The notes beneath the pieces are model-generated. The model saw nothing but the letters and a program-made list of their open reading frames with translations. It had not been told where the DNA came from and did not search any database. A program made the position numbers and the translations under genes. DNA of 64,000 nucleotides from NCBI RefSeq assembly GCF_010384365.1, contig NZ_CP048397.1, forward strand, positions 4,340,001-4,404,000, in the 5' to 3' direction. Source of the DNA: Streptomyces sp. S4.7. GTDB taxonomy: Bacteria; Actinomycetota; Actinomycetes; Streptomycetales; Streptomycetaceae. Below, piece after piece: positions 45,301 through 58,446 of the stretch. The first letter of the stretch is position 1. Each line of letters opens with the position of its first letter.

Positions 45301-45327
45301 TGTTACATTCGGGCGCCCCGCGTCGTC
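45301..45327 (+). promoter_or_regulatory. ECF41-type promoter of the oxidoreductase gene
   Basis: TGTTACA (45301-45307), 16 bases, CGTC (45324-45327): one mismatch to TGTCACA-N16-CGTC. It ends 8 bases before the ATG at 45336, so the message would be leaderless. Confidence 0.75.
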
Positions 45328-45335
45328 CCCCTTGT

Positions 45336-46505
45336 ATGACACCCAACGACGCATCCCTCTCGTCCTTCCCCTCCTCCCCCTCCCCCTCCCCCGGCGGCCC
45401 GGCCGCCGGCGCCGGAAAGAGACGGGTCGTCGTGGTCGGCGCGGGCTACGCGGGGCTGATGTGCGCGCTGCGCCTCGCCCGGCACGCCCACGTCACCCTC
45501 GTCGATCCCGCCGACCGGTTCACCGAACGCGTCCGGCTGCACGAACGCGCCGCCGGACGCCCCGACGTCACCCACGCCCTCGGCTCGTTCCTCCGCTCGA
45601 CCGGCATCACCCACATCGCCTCCCGCGTGGCGGCCGTCGACACCGACGCCCGTGAGGTCCTCACCGACGACGGCCGGGGCCTCCCGTACGACCGGCTCGT
45701 CCTCGCCCTCGGCAGCCGCACCCGGTCCGTCGACCCCGGCGACCGCGACCGGGCGTACACCGTCGAGTCCGCCACCCAACTGCACAAACGCCTCCAGGAC
45801 GGTCCCGGCGCCCTGACCGTCGTGGGCGGTGGTCTCACCGGGATCGAACTGGCCACCGAACTCGCCGAGACCCACCCCCGCTGGCGCGTCGGGCTTCTGA
45901 CGGACGGCGTCGTGGGACCGGGTCTCTCGGGCAGGGGCCGCGCCCATGTCCGCACGGCGCTCGGCGTCCGGGGCGTACGCGTCGAGGAGGGCCGCCGTAT
46001 CGCCGGCCCCGAGGACATCGACACCGACGTCGTCGTCTGGGCCGCCTCGATGACCCCCAACACCGAACCGGCGCGCGCCGCCGGGATCGCCACCGACGCC
46101 GGGGGACGCGTCGAGGTGGACGCGGCGCTGCGGTCCGTGTCGCATCCCGAGGTGTACGCGGTGGGCGACGCGGCGGCCGGGCACAGCGCCACCGCCGGTT
46201 CGCTGCGCATGGGTTGCGCCGCCGCCCTGCCCAGCGGCTCGCAGGCCGCGGCCTCGATCATCGCCGACCTGCGGGGCGAGGAGCCGAAACCGCTGAACTT
46301 CTCCTACCACCTCCAGTGTCTGAGCCTCGGCCGCCGTGACGGGCTCGTCCAGTTCGTACGGGCCGACGACTCGCCCCGCGACCGCGTGCTGACCGGTCGC
46401 CCGGCGGCGTATGTGAAGGAGGGCATCGTCCGCTCGACGGTCGGCATCCTCCGGACGGCGTCCCGCCGCCCGGAACTGGTCCCGCGCGTCCCGGGCTTCG
46501 GCTGA
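45336..46505 (+). CDS. FAD-dependent pyridine nucleotide-disulfide-type oxidoreductase
   Basis: 389 residues: a 25-residue Ser/Pro-rich start, then FAD motif VVVVGAGYAGLMCALRLA, a second dinucleotide motif LTVVGGGLTGIELATELA for NAD(P)H, and the FAD-binding end VYAVGDAAA. No CxxxxC redox pair is visible, so it resembles type II NADH dehydrogenases or related quinone/redox enzymes rather than disulfide reductases. It is the likely ECF41 target, 45 bases after the sigma gene, with its own ECF41-type promoter. Electron acceptor unknown. Confidence 0.9.
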   Translation: MTPNDASLSSFPSSPSPSPGGPAAGAGKRRVVVVGAGYAGLMCALRLARHAHVTLVDPADRFTERVRLHERAAGRPDVTHALGSFLRSTGITHIASRVAAVDTDAREVLTDDGRGLPYDRLVLALGSRTRSVDPGDRDRAYTVESATQLHKRLQDGPGALTVVGGGLTGIELATELAETHPRWRVGLLTDGVVGPGLSGRGRAHVRTALGVRGVRVEEGRRIAGPEDIDTDVVVWAASMTPNTEPARAAGIATDAGGRVEVDAALRSVSHPEVYAVGDAAAGHSATAGSLRMGCAAALPSGSQAAASIIADLRGEEPKPLNFSYHLQCLSLGRRDGLVQFVRADDSPRDRVLTGRPAAYVKEGIVRSTVGILRTASRRPELVPRVPGFG

Positions 46506-46515
46506 GCCCCCGGCC

Positions 46516-46563
46516 TTGACGGTGCGGCGAGGGCGGGAGCATTATTCATCGCATGATGAATAA
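46516..46563 (+). promoter_or_regulatory. Leaderless promoter with overlapping palindromic operator for the ABC exporter
   Basis: TTGACG (46516-46521), 18 bases, CATTAT (46540-46545), and the ATG at 46553. A perfect palindrome TTATTCATC / GATGAATAA (46542-46550 and 46555-46563, centre GCAT) covers the -10 box and the start codon, so a bound repressor would block transcription. Confidence 0.72.
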
Positions 46564-47326
46564 ACCCGAGGCTGCCATCCGCGCCCGCGGTCTGCGCGTC
46601 GCACGGGGCGAACGCACCGTGCTGCGCGACCTCGACTTCGCCGTACCGCCCGGCCGGATCACCGGTCTCCTCGGCCCCTCCGGCTGCGGCAAGTCCACGC
46701 TGATGCGCGCCGTCGTCGGCACCCAGGCCAAGGTCACCGGCACCCTGGACGTCCTCGGCCGCCCGGCCGGCGACGCCACGCTCCGCGCCCGCATCGGGTA
46801 CGTCACCCAGGCGCCGTCCGTCTACGACGACCTGACGGTCCGTCAGAACCTGGACTACTTCGCGGCGATCCTCGACCCGGGACGCTCCCACCGCGACGCC
46901 CGCGACGAGACCGTCCACCGCGCCATCACCGACGTCGACCTCGCGTCCCACGCCGACGCCCTCGCCGGCCGGCTCTCCGGCGGCCAGCGCAACCGCGTCT
47001 CCCTCGCCGTCGCCCTGCTCGGCACGCCCGAACTCCTCGTGCTCGACGAACCGACCGTCGGCCTCGACCCCGTACTCCGCCGCGACCTGTGGGAACTCTT
47101 CCACCGCATCGCCGCCGACCGCGCGGCCACCCTCCTCGTCTCCTCCCATGTGATGGACGAGGCCGAACGCTGCCACCGCCTCCTCCTCATGCGCGACGGC
47201 GACATCCTGGCCGACGACACCCCCGACGCCCTGCGCGCCCGCAACGGCTCCGAAACGGTCGAAGAAGCCTTCCTCCACCTGGTCGACGAGGCCAACGCCC
47301 ACGCACTGCAGGAGACCCCCCGATGA
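46553..47326 (+). CDS. ABC exporter ATP-binding subunit
   Basis: 257 residues: Walker A GPSGCGKST, Q-loop in YVTQAPSVYDDLTVRQNL, signature LSGGQRNRVSLAVALLG, Walker B LLVLDEPT and the H-loop SSHVMDEAE. It is of the multidrug/antibiotic exporter type (DrrA/CcmA-like). The start ATG at 46553 is followed by a second ATG; the promoter and palindrome suggest a leaderless mRNA. It overlaps the permease by four bases. No regulator is adjacent, so the repressor for the palindrome must be elsewhere. Confidence 0.93.
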   Translation: MMNKPEAAIRARGLRVARGERTVLRDLDFAVPPGRITGLLGPSGCGKSTLMRAVVGTQAKVTGTLDVLGRPAGDATLRARIGYVTQAPSVYDDLTVRQNLDYFAAILDPGRSHRDARDETVHRAITDVDLASHADALAGRLSGGQRNRVSLAVALLGTPELLVLDEPTVGLDPVLRRDLWELFHRIAADRAATLLVSSHVMDEAERCHRLLLMRDGDILADDTPDALRARNGSETVEEAFLHLVDEANAHALQETPR

Positions 47327-48123
47327 CCACCGCCGAGACCCCGACCCCGGCCGTGACCCCGCCGCCGCTCCCCGCACCGCGCGCCTTCTCCGGCGCCAGG
47401 ACCCTGGCCACCGCCGCCCGCGTCCTGAGTCAGCTCCGCCACGACCCCCGGTCCATCGCGCTGATGATCCTCGTCCCGTGCGTGATGCTCTTCCTCCTCC
47501 GCTACGTCTTCGACGCAGACGAACGCACCTTCGACTCCATCGGCGCCTCACTCCTCGGGATCTTCCCGCTGATCACGATGTTCCTGGTCACCTCCATAGC
47601 CACCCTCCGCGAGCGCACCTCCGGCACACTCGAACGCCTCCTCGCCCTGCCCATCGGCAAGGCCGACCTCATCGCCGGCTACGCCCTCGCCTTCGGCGCC
47701 CTCGCGGTCGTCCAGTCCCTGCTCGCCACCGGACTCGCCGTCTGGGGCCTCGGCCTGGACGTCGTCGGCTCGCCGTGGCTGCTCCTGCTGGTCGCGCTCC
47801 TCGACGCGCTCCTCGGCACGGCCCTCGGACTCTTCGTCTCCGCCTTCGCCTCGTCCGAATTCCAGGCGGTGCAGTTCATGCCGGCGGTGATCTTCCCCCA
47901 ACTGCTGCTCTGCGGACTGTTCACCGCACGCGAGAACATGCACCCGGTGCTCGAAGCGGTCTCCAACGTCCTGCCCATGTCCTACGCCGTCGACGGAATG
48001 AACGAGGTGCTGCGCCACTCCGAAGTCACCGGCGACTTCGTACGCGACATCGCGATCGTCGCCGGCTGCGCGGTCCTGGTCCTCGCCCTCGGCGCGGCGA
48101 CCCTCCGCCGCCGCACGGCCTGA
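47323..48123 (+). CDS. ABC-2-type exporter permease
   Basis: 266-residue permease with six predicted helices: SIALMILVPCVMLFLLRYVF, LGIFPLITMFLVTSIATL, YALAFGALAVVQSLLATGLA, LLLLVALLDALLGTALGLF, MPAVIFPQLLLCGLF and IVAGCAVLVLALGA. The ABC-2 signature region is FQAVQFMPAVIFPQLLLCGL. Works with the ATPase subunit to export an unknown compound. ATG 47323 overlaps the ATPase stop (ATGA); earlier in-frame codons lie inside the ATPase gene. Confidence 0.92.
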   Translation: MTTAETPTPAVTPPPLPAPRAFSGARTLATAARVLSQLRHDPRSIALMILVPCVMLFLLRYVFDADERTFDSIGASLLGIFPLITMFLVTSIATLRERTSGTLERLLALPIGKADLIAGYALAFGALAVVQSLLATGLAVWGLGLDVVGSPWLLLLVALLDALLGTALGLFVSAFASSEFQAVQFMPAVIFPQLLLCGLFTARENMHPVLEAVSNVLPMSYAVDGMNEVLRHSEVTGDFVRDIAIVAGCAVLVLALGAATLRRRTA

Positions 48124-48280
48124 GTCCTGTCCGGTCCGGGCCGGCGCGCCGTTCCGACACTCGGACATCGCGAGCCCGCCCCCGTCGCCGGTGCGAGGAT
48201 GGGCCCGGATGTTCCGTACGACGGCTCGGACCTGATCCAGAGGACAGGCGCCAGAACCACCACCGGCGAGGTGACCCCGC

Positions 48281-49090
48281 ATGACCAAGACCATCGCAGT
48301 GCTCGGTGCCGGCAAGATCGGCGAAGCTCTCCTCAGCGGCATGATCCGAGCCGGCTGGCGCCCGGCCGACCTTCTCGTCACCACCCGCCGCGCCGAACGC
48401 GCCTCCCAGCTCCGGGACCGCTACGGCGTCGAACCCGTCACCAACGCCGAGGCCGCCAAGCGCGCCGACACGCTCATCCTCGCCGTGAAGCCCCAGGACA
48501 TGGGCAAACTCCTCGACGAACTCGCCCCCCACGTCGCCGCCGACCGGCTGGTCATCAGCGCCGCAGCGGGTATCCCCACGGCCTTCGTCGAAGAACGCCT
48601 CACCGCCGGCATCCCCGTCGTACGCGTCATGCCCAACACCCCCGTCCTCGTCGATGAAGGCATGTCCGTCATCTCCGGCGGCAGCCACGCGACCCCCGCC
48701 GACCTCAACCACACCGACGAGATCTTCGGCGGCGTCGGCAAGACCGCCCGCGTCCCCGAGTCCCAGCAGGACGCGGCGACCGCCCTCTCCGGCTCCGGCC
48801 CGGCGTACTTCTACTTCCTGGTCGAGGCGATGACCGACGCCGGCATCCTCCTCGGCCTGCCCCGCGCCCAGGCCCACGACCTCATCGTCCAGGCCGCCAT
48901 CGGCGCCGCGGTCATGCTGCGCGACAGCGGCGAGCACCCGGTGAAACTCCGTGAGGCCGTGACCTCCCCGGCGGGCACCACCATCAGCGCCATCCGCGAA
49001 CTGGAGAACCACGGCGTACGAGCCGCCCTCATCGCCGCGATCGAAGCCGCCCGCGACCGCAGCCGCGAACTCGCCTCCGGCAACGGCTGA
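48281..49090 (+). CDS. proC: Pyrroline-5-carboxylate reductase
   Basis: ProC reduces pyrroline-5-carboxylate to proline with NADPH. 269 residues: Rossmann motif AVLGAGKIGEALLSG, then ILAVKPQDMG, VRVMPNTPVLVDEGM, and the C-terminal signature ALSGSGPAYFYFLVEAMTDA followed by VTSPAGTT. Normal length. ATG 48281 has GAGGTGA before it. It stands alone, with about 155 bases to the ABC exporter and 22 bases to the end of the convergent cysteine hydrolase gene. Confidence 0.97.
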   Translation: MTKTIAVLGAGKIGEALLSGMIRAGWRPADLLVTTRRAERASQLRDRYGVEPVTNAEAAKRADTLILAVKPQDMGKLLDELAPHVAADRLVISAAAGIPTAFVEERLTAGIPVVRVMPNTPVLVDEGMSVISGGSHATPADLNHTDEIFGGVGKTARVPESQQDAATALSGSGPAYFYFLVEAMTDAGILLGLPRAQAHDLIVQAAIGAAVMLRDSGEHPVKLREAVTSPAGTTISAIRELENHGVRAALIAAIEAARDRSRELASGNG

Positions 49091-49112
49091 CCCCCACGCC
49101 CCCGGCGCACGG

Positions 49113-49703
49113 TCAGACGGACGCCGCCCTCACCACCTCCTCCGTCGTCACGACCTTCGCGAAACCACCACCGTGCAGCGACACCGCCGTCGCCCGCGTC
49201 AACTCCCGCGCGCTCGACTCCCAGCCCCAGGGCCCCTTCTGGCCGAAGGTGTACGTCGCGTCGAGCGCGAAGAACACCTCGTACCCGAGATTCCCGGCCA
49301 TGCGTGTCGTGGTCTCCGCACACATGTTGGTCTGGATCCCCGCCACCACGAGCTGACCGATCCCCGCGGCCTTGAGCCACGCCCCCAGATCCGGCGTGCC
49401 GTAAAAAGCGGAGTTCACGCTCTTCACCACCAGCAGCTCAGACTCGGCCGCGCCCTTCCCCCGCCGCCGCTCGACGTACTCCTTGAAGCCGTTCCCCTCA
49501 TACCCGGGCCGCAACGGTGATCCCGGCGTGGTCGAGTCGTGCCGGGTGAACACGACCGGCCGCCCACTCGCCTGCCACGCGTCGATCAGCGCGGCGATGT
49601 TGTCGTCCGCCTCCGGGTTGTTCCGCACACCCCAGTACTCCACCTCCTCGAATCCGTGCTGCACATCGATGACCACCAGCGCCGCGTTCTCAGCTATCTC
49701 CAT
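49113..49703 (-). CDS. Isochorismatase-like cysteine hydrolase
   Basis: 196-residue cysteine hydrolase. The catalytic triad can be placed: Asp in LVVIDVQHGF, Lys in LVVKSVNSAF and Cys in QTNMCAETTTR; the cis-peptide region is VVAGIQTNM. Substrates in this family include isochorismate, nicotinamide and other amides. ATG 49703 gives MEIAENAALVVIDVQ; an ATG nine bases upstream is possible. It is divergent from the GlxA-type regulator (starts 75 bases apart), a common pairing in which the regulator controls the hydrolase. Confidence 0.88.
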   Translation of the reverse strand: MEIAENAALVVIDVQHGFEEVEYWGVRNNPEADDNIAALIDAWQASGRPVVFTRHDSTTPGSPLRPGYEGNGFKEYVERRRGKGAAESELLVVKSVNSAFYGTPDLGAWLKAAGIGQLVVAGIQTNMCAETTTRMAGNLGYEVFFALDATYTFGQKGPWGWESSARELTRATAVSLHGGGFAKVVTTEEVVRAASV

Positions 49704-49778
49704 GGACCCCATGCTGCCGCCGGGCGCGGCCCGCCTCCAGAGGTACAGAAGTCAGCGGTCGATGGTTTACTGCCACTC

Positions 49779-50780
49779 ATGGCCGACGTAGCCGTCCCCA
49801 CTCCTCAACGCATCGCCCTCCTCGCCTTTCCCGGTGTCCGTGCCTTCGACGTATCGGTCATCACCGAGGTCTGGGGCGATGACCGCACCGACCGGGGCGT
49901 GCCCGCCTTCGACCTCCACCGCCCGGCCGCCGACCCCGCGCCCATCGCCCTGCGCGGCGGGCTCACCCTCACCCCCGACCGCACCCTCGCCTGGCTCACC
50001 CGCGCCGACCTGATCGTCGTCCCCGGCCTGGACGACCACCTCACCCCCGCCCCCGCACCGGTACTCGGCGCCCTCCGCCGCGCCCACGGCCGAGGCACGA
50101 CGATCGCCGCGCTCTGCGGCGGCGCCTTCACCCTCGCCCAGGCCGGCCTCCTCGACGGCCGCCGCGCCATCACCCACTGGAACCTCACCGGCCTTCTCCG
50201 CGAGCACCACCCCCGGGTCACGGTCGTCCCCGACGCCCTCTTCCTCCACGACAGCAACATCTGGACCTCCGCCGGCACGGCAGCGGGCATCGACCTCTGC
50301 CTCCACCTCGTCCGCACGACCCACGGAGCCGAGACCGCGGCGACCATCGCCCGCTCGATGGTCACGGCGCCCTACCGCACAGGCACCCAGGCCCAGTTCA
50401 TCGAACGGCCCACGCCCCGCGCCGACCGGGACGAGGACGCCCTCGCCTCCGTACGCGAATACGCCCTGCACCACCTCGACCGGCCGCTCACCATCACCGA
50501 CCTCGCCGCCCACGCGGGAATGTCCCCCCGCTCCTTCGCCCGCCACTTCCAGGCCACCACCGGCACCACGCCGCTGCGCTGGCTCATCGCACAGCGCCTC
50601 GCGGCGGCACAGAAACTCCTCGAACGCACCGACCTCCCCATGGCCGAGGTCGCGGGCCGCACGGGCTTCGGCAGCGAGGTGACCATGCGCCAGCACTTCG
50701 CCGGCCACCTCGGCACCAGCCCGCGCGACTACCGCGCCGCTTTCCGTCAGCCGGCCGGCAGAAGCCCGATCGCCTCATAG
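49779..50780 (+). CDS. GlxA-type transcriptional regulator (DJ-1/PfpI + AraC domains)
   Basis: 333 residues. The N-terminal DJ-1/PfpI domain (RIALLAFPGVRAFDVSVITE, LIVVPGLDD, AALCGGAFTLAQAGLLDGR with the conserved Cys) is fused to a C-terminal AraC double helix-turn-helix (TITDLAAHAGMSPRSFARHF and AEVAGRTGFGSEVTMRQHF). Probably an activator or repressor of the divergent hydrolase gene. ATG 49779 was chosen; upstream codons would cross the hydrolase start. Its last 34 bases overlap the end of the convergent trpS. Confidence 0.9.
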   Translation: MADVAVPTPQRIALLAFPGVRAFDVSVITEVWGDDRTDRGVPAFDLHRPAADPAPIALRGGLTLTPDRTLAWLTRADLIVVPGLDDHLTPAPAPVLGALRRAHGRGTTIAALCGGAFTLAQAGLLDGRRAITHWNLTGLLREHHPRVTVVPDALFLHDSNIWTSAGTAAGIDLCLHLVRTTHGAETAATIARSMVTAPYRTGTQAQFIERPTPRADRDEDALASVREYALHHLDRPLTITDLAAHAGMSPRSFARHFQATTGTTPLRWLIAQRLAAAQKLLERTDLPMAEVAGRTGFGSEVTMRQHFAGHLGTSPRDYRAAFRQPAGRSPIAS

Positions 50781-51745
50781 GCGGCATCCACCACCGGCCG
50801 GGCCATCCCCCTGGCCCGCTCCGCACCCTCCTTCAGGACCTGGTCCACATGACCGGGATCCGCCGCGAGCTCCGCATGCCGCGCCCGGACCGGCCGCAAC
50901 AGCTCGACGACGGCCTCAGCCGTGTCCTTCTTGAGCGAGCCGTACGACTCATATACACCGGCCAGCTCAGTTGGGTTCCCGCCCTCGCACGCCGACAGGA
51001 TCTCCAGCAGATTCGCCACCCCCGGCCTGCCGACCGGGTCGTACTCGACCTCACGCCCGCTGTCCGTGACGGCCCGCATCACCTTCCTGCGCACCACGTC
51101 CGTCTCGTCCAGCAGATAGACGATCCCGGCCCCGGACTCGTGCGACTTCCCCATCTTCGAGCTCGGATCCTGGAGATCCATGACCCGGGCGGCCACCGGC
51201 GGATTCGTGGCCCTGGGGACGGTGAACGTCGGCCCGTAGCGAAGGTTGAAACGCTCGGCCAGGTCGCGCGTCAGCTCCAAGTGCTGCGTCTGGTCGTCCC
51301 CGACCGGCACCTCGTCGGTCCGGTACGCGAGGATGTCCGCCGCCATCAGCGCCGGATAGGTCAGCAGCGACGTCCGCACACTCTGCCCGGCGGCCTTGGC
51401 GCGCACGGACTTCTCCTTGTACTGGATCATGCGCCGCAGCTCGCCGTCCGTCGCCGTGCACTCCAATAGATAGGAGAGCCGAGTGTGCTCGTCCACATGA
51501 CTCTGGACGAACACCGTGCACCGCGCCGGATCCAGCCCGGCCGCCAGCAGCAGCGTCGCTGCCTGCCGGCTGAGTCTGCGAACACGGGCCGGATCGTGTT
51601 CGACGGTCAGGGCGTGCAGGTCGACGATGCTGAACAGGGCATCGGCCCGGTACTGGTCCACCTCCGCCCACCTGCGTACGGCTCCGAGGTAGTTGCCCAG
51701 CGTCAGATGGCCCGTCGGCTTGACCCCGCTGAAGATCCGCGTCAT
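50747..51745 (-). CDS. trpS: Tryptophanyl-tRNA synthetase (auxiliary TrpRS1-like)
   Basis: 332-residue class I synthetase that charges tRNA-Trp. HIGH-type motif TGHLTLGNYLGA (residues 11-22) and KMSKS-type KMGKS in DPSSKMGKS; GDDQTQHLELTRDLAERFN for the active site. In S. coelicolor the gene in the equivalent place (SCO3334, from memory) is an indolmycin-resistant second TrpRS controlled by ribosome-mediated attenuation; the leader here has the same design. Ribosome site AGGAGAGGG precedes the ATG. Resistance cannot be read from the sequence alone. Confidence 0.95.
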   Translation of the reverse strand: MTRIFSGVKPTGHLTLGNYLGAVRRWAEVDQYRADALFSIVDLHALTVEHDPARVRRLSRQAATLLLAAGLDPARCTVFVQSHVDEHTRLSYLLECTATDGELRRMIQYKEKSVRAKAAGQSVRTSLLTYPALMAADILAYRTDEVPVGDDQTQHLELTRDLAERFNLRYGPTFTVPRATNPPVAARVMDLQDPSSKMGKSHESGAGIVYLLDETDVVRRKVMRAVTDSGREVEYDPVGRPGVANLLEILSACEGGNPTELAGVYESYGSLKKDTAEAVVELLRPVRARHAELAADPGHVDQVLKEGAERARGMARPVVDAAYEAIGLLPAG

Positions 51746-51780
51746 CTCTGTCGTCCCTCTCCTGGTTCGGAGCCGCAGCC

Positions 51781-51807
51781 GTGGAGGCCGGGCTCCCGAA
51801 CCTCCAC
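51781..51807 (-). promoter_or_regulatory. Extra hairpin between attenuator and trpS start
   Basis: GTGGAGG / CCTCCAC arms with a nested CGGG/CCCG stem, 36 bases before the trpS start. It may shape the leader RNA downstream of the attenuator. Confidence 0.5.
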
Positions 51808-51821
51808 AGGGGGAGAACGCG

Positions 51822-51846
51822 AACGGCCGCCGGAGCGGCGGCCGTT
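51822..51846 (-). terminator. Attenuator hairpin of the trpS leader
   Basis: Perfect 11-bp stem AACGGCCGCCG / CGGCGGCCGTT (loop of three). GGCGGCC directly after the leader-peptide stop (complement of 51866-51872) can pair instead with the first arm (GGCCGCC), giving an alternative antiterminator. Confidence 0.72.
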
Positions 51847-51873
51847 GATCGCATACGTGTCAGCAGGCCGCCG

Positions 51874-51915
51874 TCAGACGGCCCGCCAGCTGAAGTTGCA
51901 CGCATGCGTGGTCAT
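51874..51915 (-). CDS. trpS leader peptide
   Basis: 13-codon reading frame MTTHACNFSWRAV, with a Trp codon (TGG) at position 10, upstream of trpS on the same strand. It is followed by mutually exclusive hairpins, one a terminator-like stem at 51822-51846. When Trp-tRNA is scarce the ribosome should stall at the Trp codon and favour antitermination. Too short for normal gene finders; the context is the main evidence. Confidence 0.75.
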   Translation of the reverse strand: MTTHACNFSWRAV

Positions 51916-51929
51916 GGGCGCAAGAGTAC

Positions 51930-52509
51930 GCGGCCTGTACCCCGCCGACCCGAAGTTGACACGTCCCAGACGTGAAAGTAATGTTCTCCGAGCTGTCCGA
52001 CGTGAGCATCGACCTCGGTCGATCCCCGGACGGTCATTCCGCAAGACCACTGCAAACGTGCGACATCCGGTCGCTTGCTTTTGCGTGCGCTTTTGCGAAA
52101 TGGGGAATCCGCGTTCGAAGGGACGCGAACCCCGATTAGCGTCGGGGGAACGGTTCCGCTAAAGTCTCACTCGTCGGAACGGCCGCAGGGCCGGAAAGAC
52201 AAACCCGCTGACTGGGAATCAGACGCCGAAAGGTTCTGATAGAGTCGGGAACGCAAGACAGCAAGACCGAAGGGAAAGCCCGGAGGGGCCCGGAGACGGG
52301 ACCGAAGGAAGCGTCCGTTCCTTGAGAACTCAACAGCGTGCCAAAAGTCAACGCCAGATATGTTGATACCCCGACCTCGTCCGCATTCTGTGGATTGGGT
52401 TGAGGTTCCTTTGATAGAAACACAGCGAGGACGCTGTGAACGACCGGTCTTATTCCGACCGGTTGTTCCGCTCTCGTGGTGTCCACCTGACCTTCGGGTC
52501 GGGAATACA
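51930..52509 (+). promoter_or_regulatory. rRNA operon promoter and leader region
   Basis: About 580 bases without a gene between the trpS leader and 16S. Two -10-like hexamers are seen, TAAAGT (52160-52165) and TAGAGT (52240-52245), consistent with the tandem promoters of Streptomyces rrn operons, but -35 boxes are not assigned. The leader includes TTGAGAACTCAACAGCG (around 52322-52338), a segment typical of rrn leaders and probably used for antitermination or processing. Confidence 0.7.
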
Positions 52510-57481
<4,972 letters not shown>

Positions 57482-57485
57482 CAGT

Positions 57486-57510
57486 TGCTCGCGTCCACTG
57501 TGTTAGTTCT
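57486..57510 (+). other. Right arm of 23S rRNA processing stem
   Basis: Complement of 54330-54353 with two unpaired positions; located between 23S and 5S. Confidence 0.8.
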
Positions 57511-57563
57511 GAGACAACGAACAATTCCGTGTGGTCATCCGGTTTGTTCATGTGTTTCATTGT

Positions 57564-57680
57564 GTTTCGGTGGTCATTGCGTTAGGGAAACGCCCGGTTA
57601 CATTCCGAACCCGGAAGCTAAGCCTTTCAGCGCCGATGGTACTGCAGGGGGGACCCTGTGGGAGAGTAGGACGCCGCCGA
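57564..57680 (+). rRNA. 5S ribosomal RNA
   Basis: 117 bases: GTTTCGGTGGTCATTGCGTT at the start, the conserved CCGAACCCGGAAGCTAAGCC in the middle and GGAGAGTAGGACGCCGCCGA at the end. Last RNA gene of the operon. Confidence 0.97.
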
Positions 57681-57690
57681 ACAATCTTTA

Positions 57691-57725
57691 GCCTCAGCCC
57701 CCGAACCATGTTCGGGGGCTGAGGC
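57691..57725 (+). terminator. rRNA operon terminator
   Basis: Perfect 15-bp stem GCCTCAGCCCCCGAA / TTCGGGGGCTGAGGC with a five-base loop, 11 bases after 5S; a short T-rich run follows. Confidence 0.92.
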
Positions 57726-57758
57726 ATTTCTGCGTTCAGGGCCGCCTACAGTCGGCAC

Positions 57759-58403
57759 ATGAGCTATGAACTGGTCATCTTCGACAACGACGGCGTCCTC
57801 GTCGACAGCGAGCCGCTTTCCAACACCATCCTCGCCGGCTATCTCACCGAACTCGGTCATCCCACCACCTACGAGGATTCCCTCCGCGACTACATGGGCT
57901 CCGCGGTTCACCGCGTGCACGATCTCGTGAAGGAGAGAACCGGGCAGCTGCTGCCCGAAGACTTCGACGACACACTGCACAGCCGCGTGTTCGCCGCGTT
58001 CGAGCGGGAGTTGAAGCCGGTGGACGGGGTCGTCGAAGTGCTGGAGAAGCTGGCCGCCGACGGCCGGCGGTACTGCGTCGCATCGTCCGGAAGCCATGAG
58101 CGGATCCGGGTCGGGCACCGGAAGACCGGACTCGATCGGTGGTTCGAGCCGGGGATCGTCTTCAGCGCGCAGGACGTCGGCCGTGGAAAGCCGGCGCCCG
58201 ATCTTTTCCTGCACGCGGCCGAGCGGATGGGTGTCTCTCCCGCGCGGTGCGTCGTCGTCGAGGACAGTCCGCTCGGGGTGGCCGCCGCGCGGGCGGCCGG
58301 GATGGATGTGTACGCGTTCACCGCGATGACCCCCGCCGCCCAGCTGGCGGGCGCCACCGCCTACTTCTCCTCCATGGCTACGCTTCCGGAACTGCTTGGC
58401 TGA
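57759..58403 (+). CDS. HAD-family phosphatase/phosphoglucomutase-like hydrolase
   Basis: 214-residue HAD subfamily IA protein. Motif I IFDNDGVLVDSEP (nucleophile Asp in DND), motif II VASSG, motif III Lys in GRGKPAPD, and motif IV VVVEDSPLGVAAA. A cap domain lies between motif I and II. Relatives act on sugar phosphates such as 2-deoxyglucose-6-phosphate or beta-phosphoglucose; the substrate here is not known. It is the first gene after the rRNA terminator and is followed 43 bases later by the MFS gene. Confidence 0.92.
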   Translation: MSYELVIFDNDGVLVDSEPLSNTILAGYLTELGHPTTYEDSLRDYMGSAVHRVHDLVKERTGQLLPEDFDDTLHSRVFAAFERELKPVDGVVEVLEKLAADGRRYCVASSGSHERIRVGHRKTGLDRWFEPGIVFSAQDVGRGKPAPDLFLHAAERMGVSPARCVVVEDSPLGVAAARAAGMDVYAFTAMTPAAQLAGATAYFSSMATLPELLG

Positions 58404-58446
58404 TCCATCTACCCCTGGGTAGCGCGGAGCCATACGCTGGCCGGCC

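Noticed and set aside
51746..51930. T-box riboswitch upstream of trpS
   Set aside because: No T-box sequence (AGGGTGGNACCGCG) is present; a leader peptide plus attenuator explains the region better.
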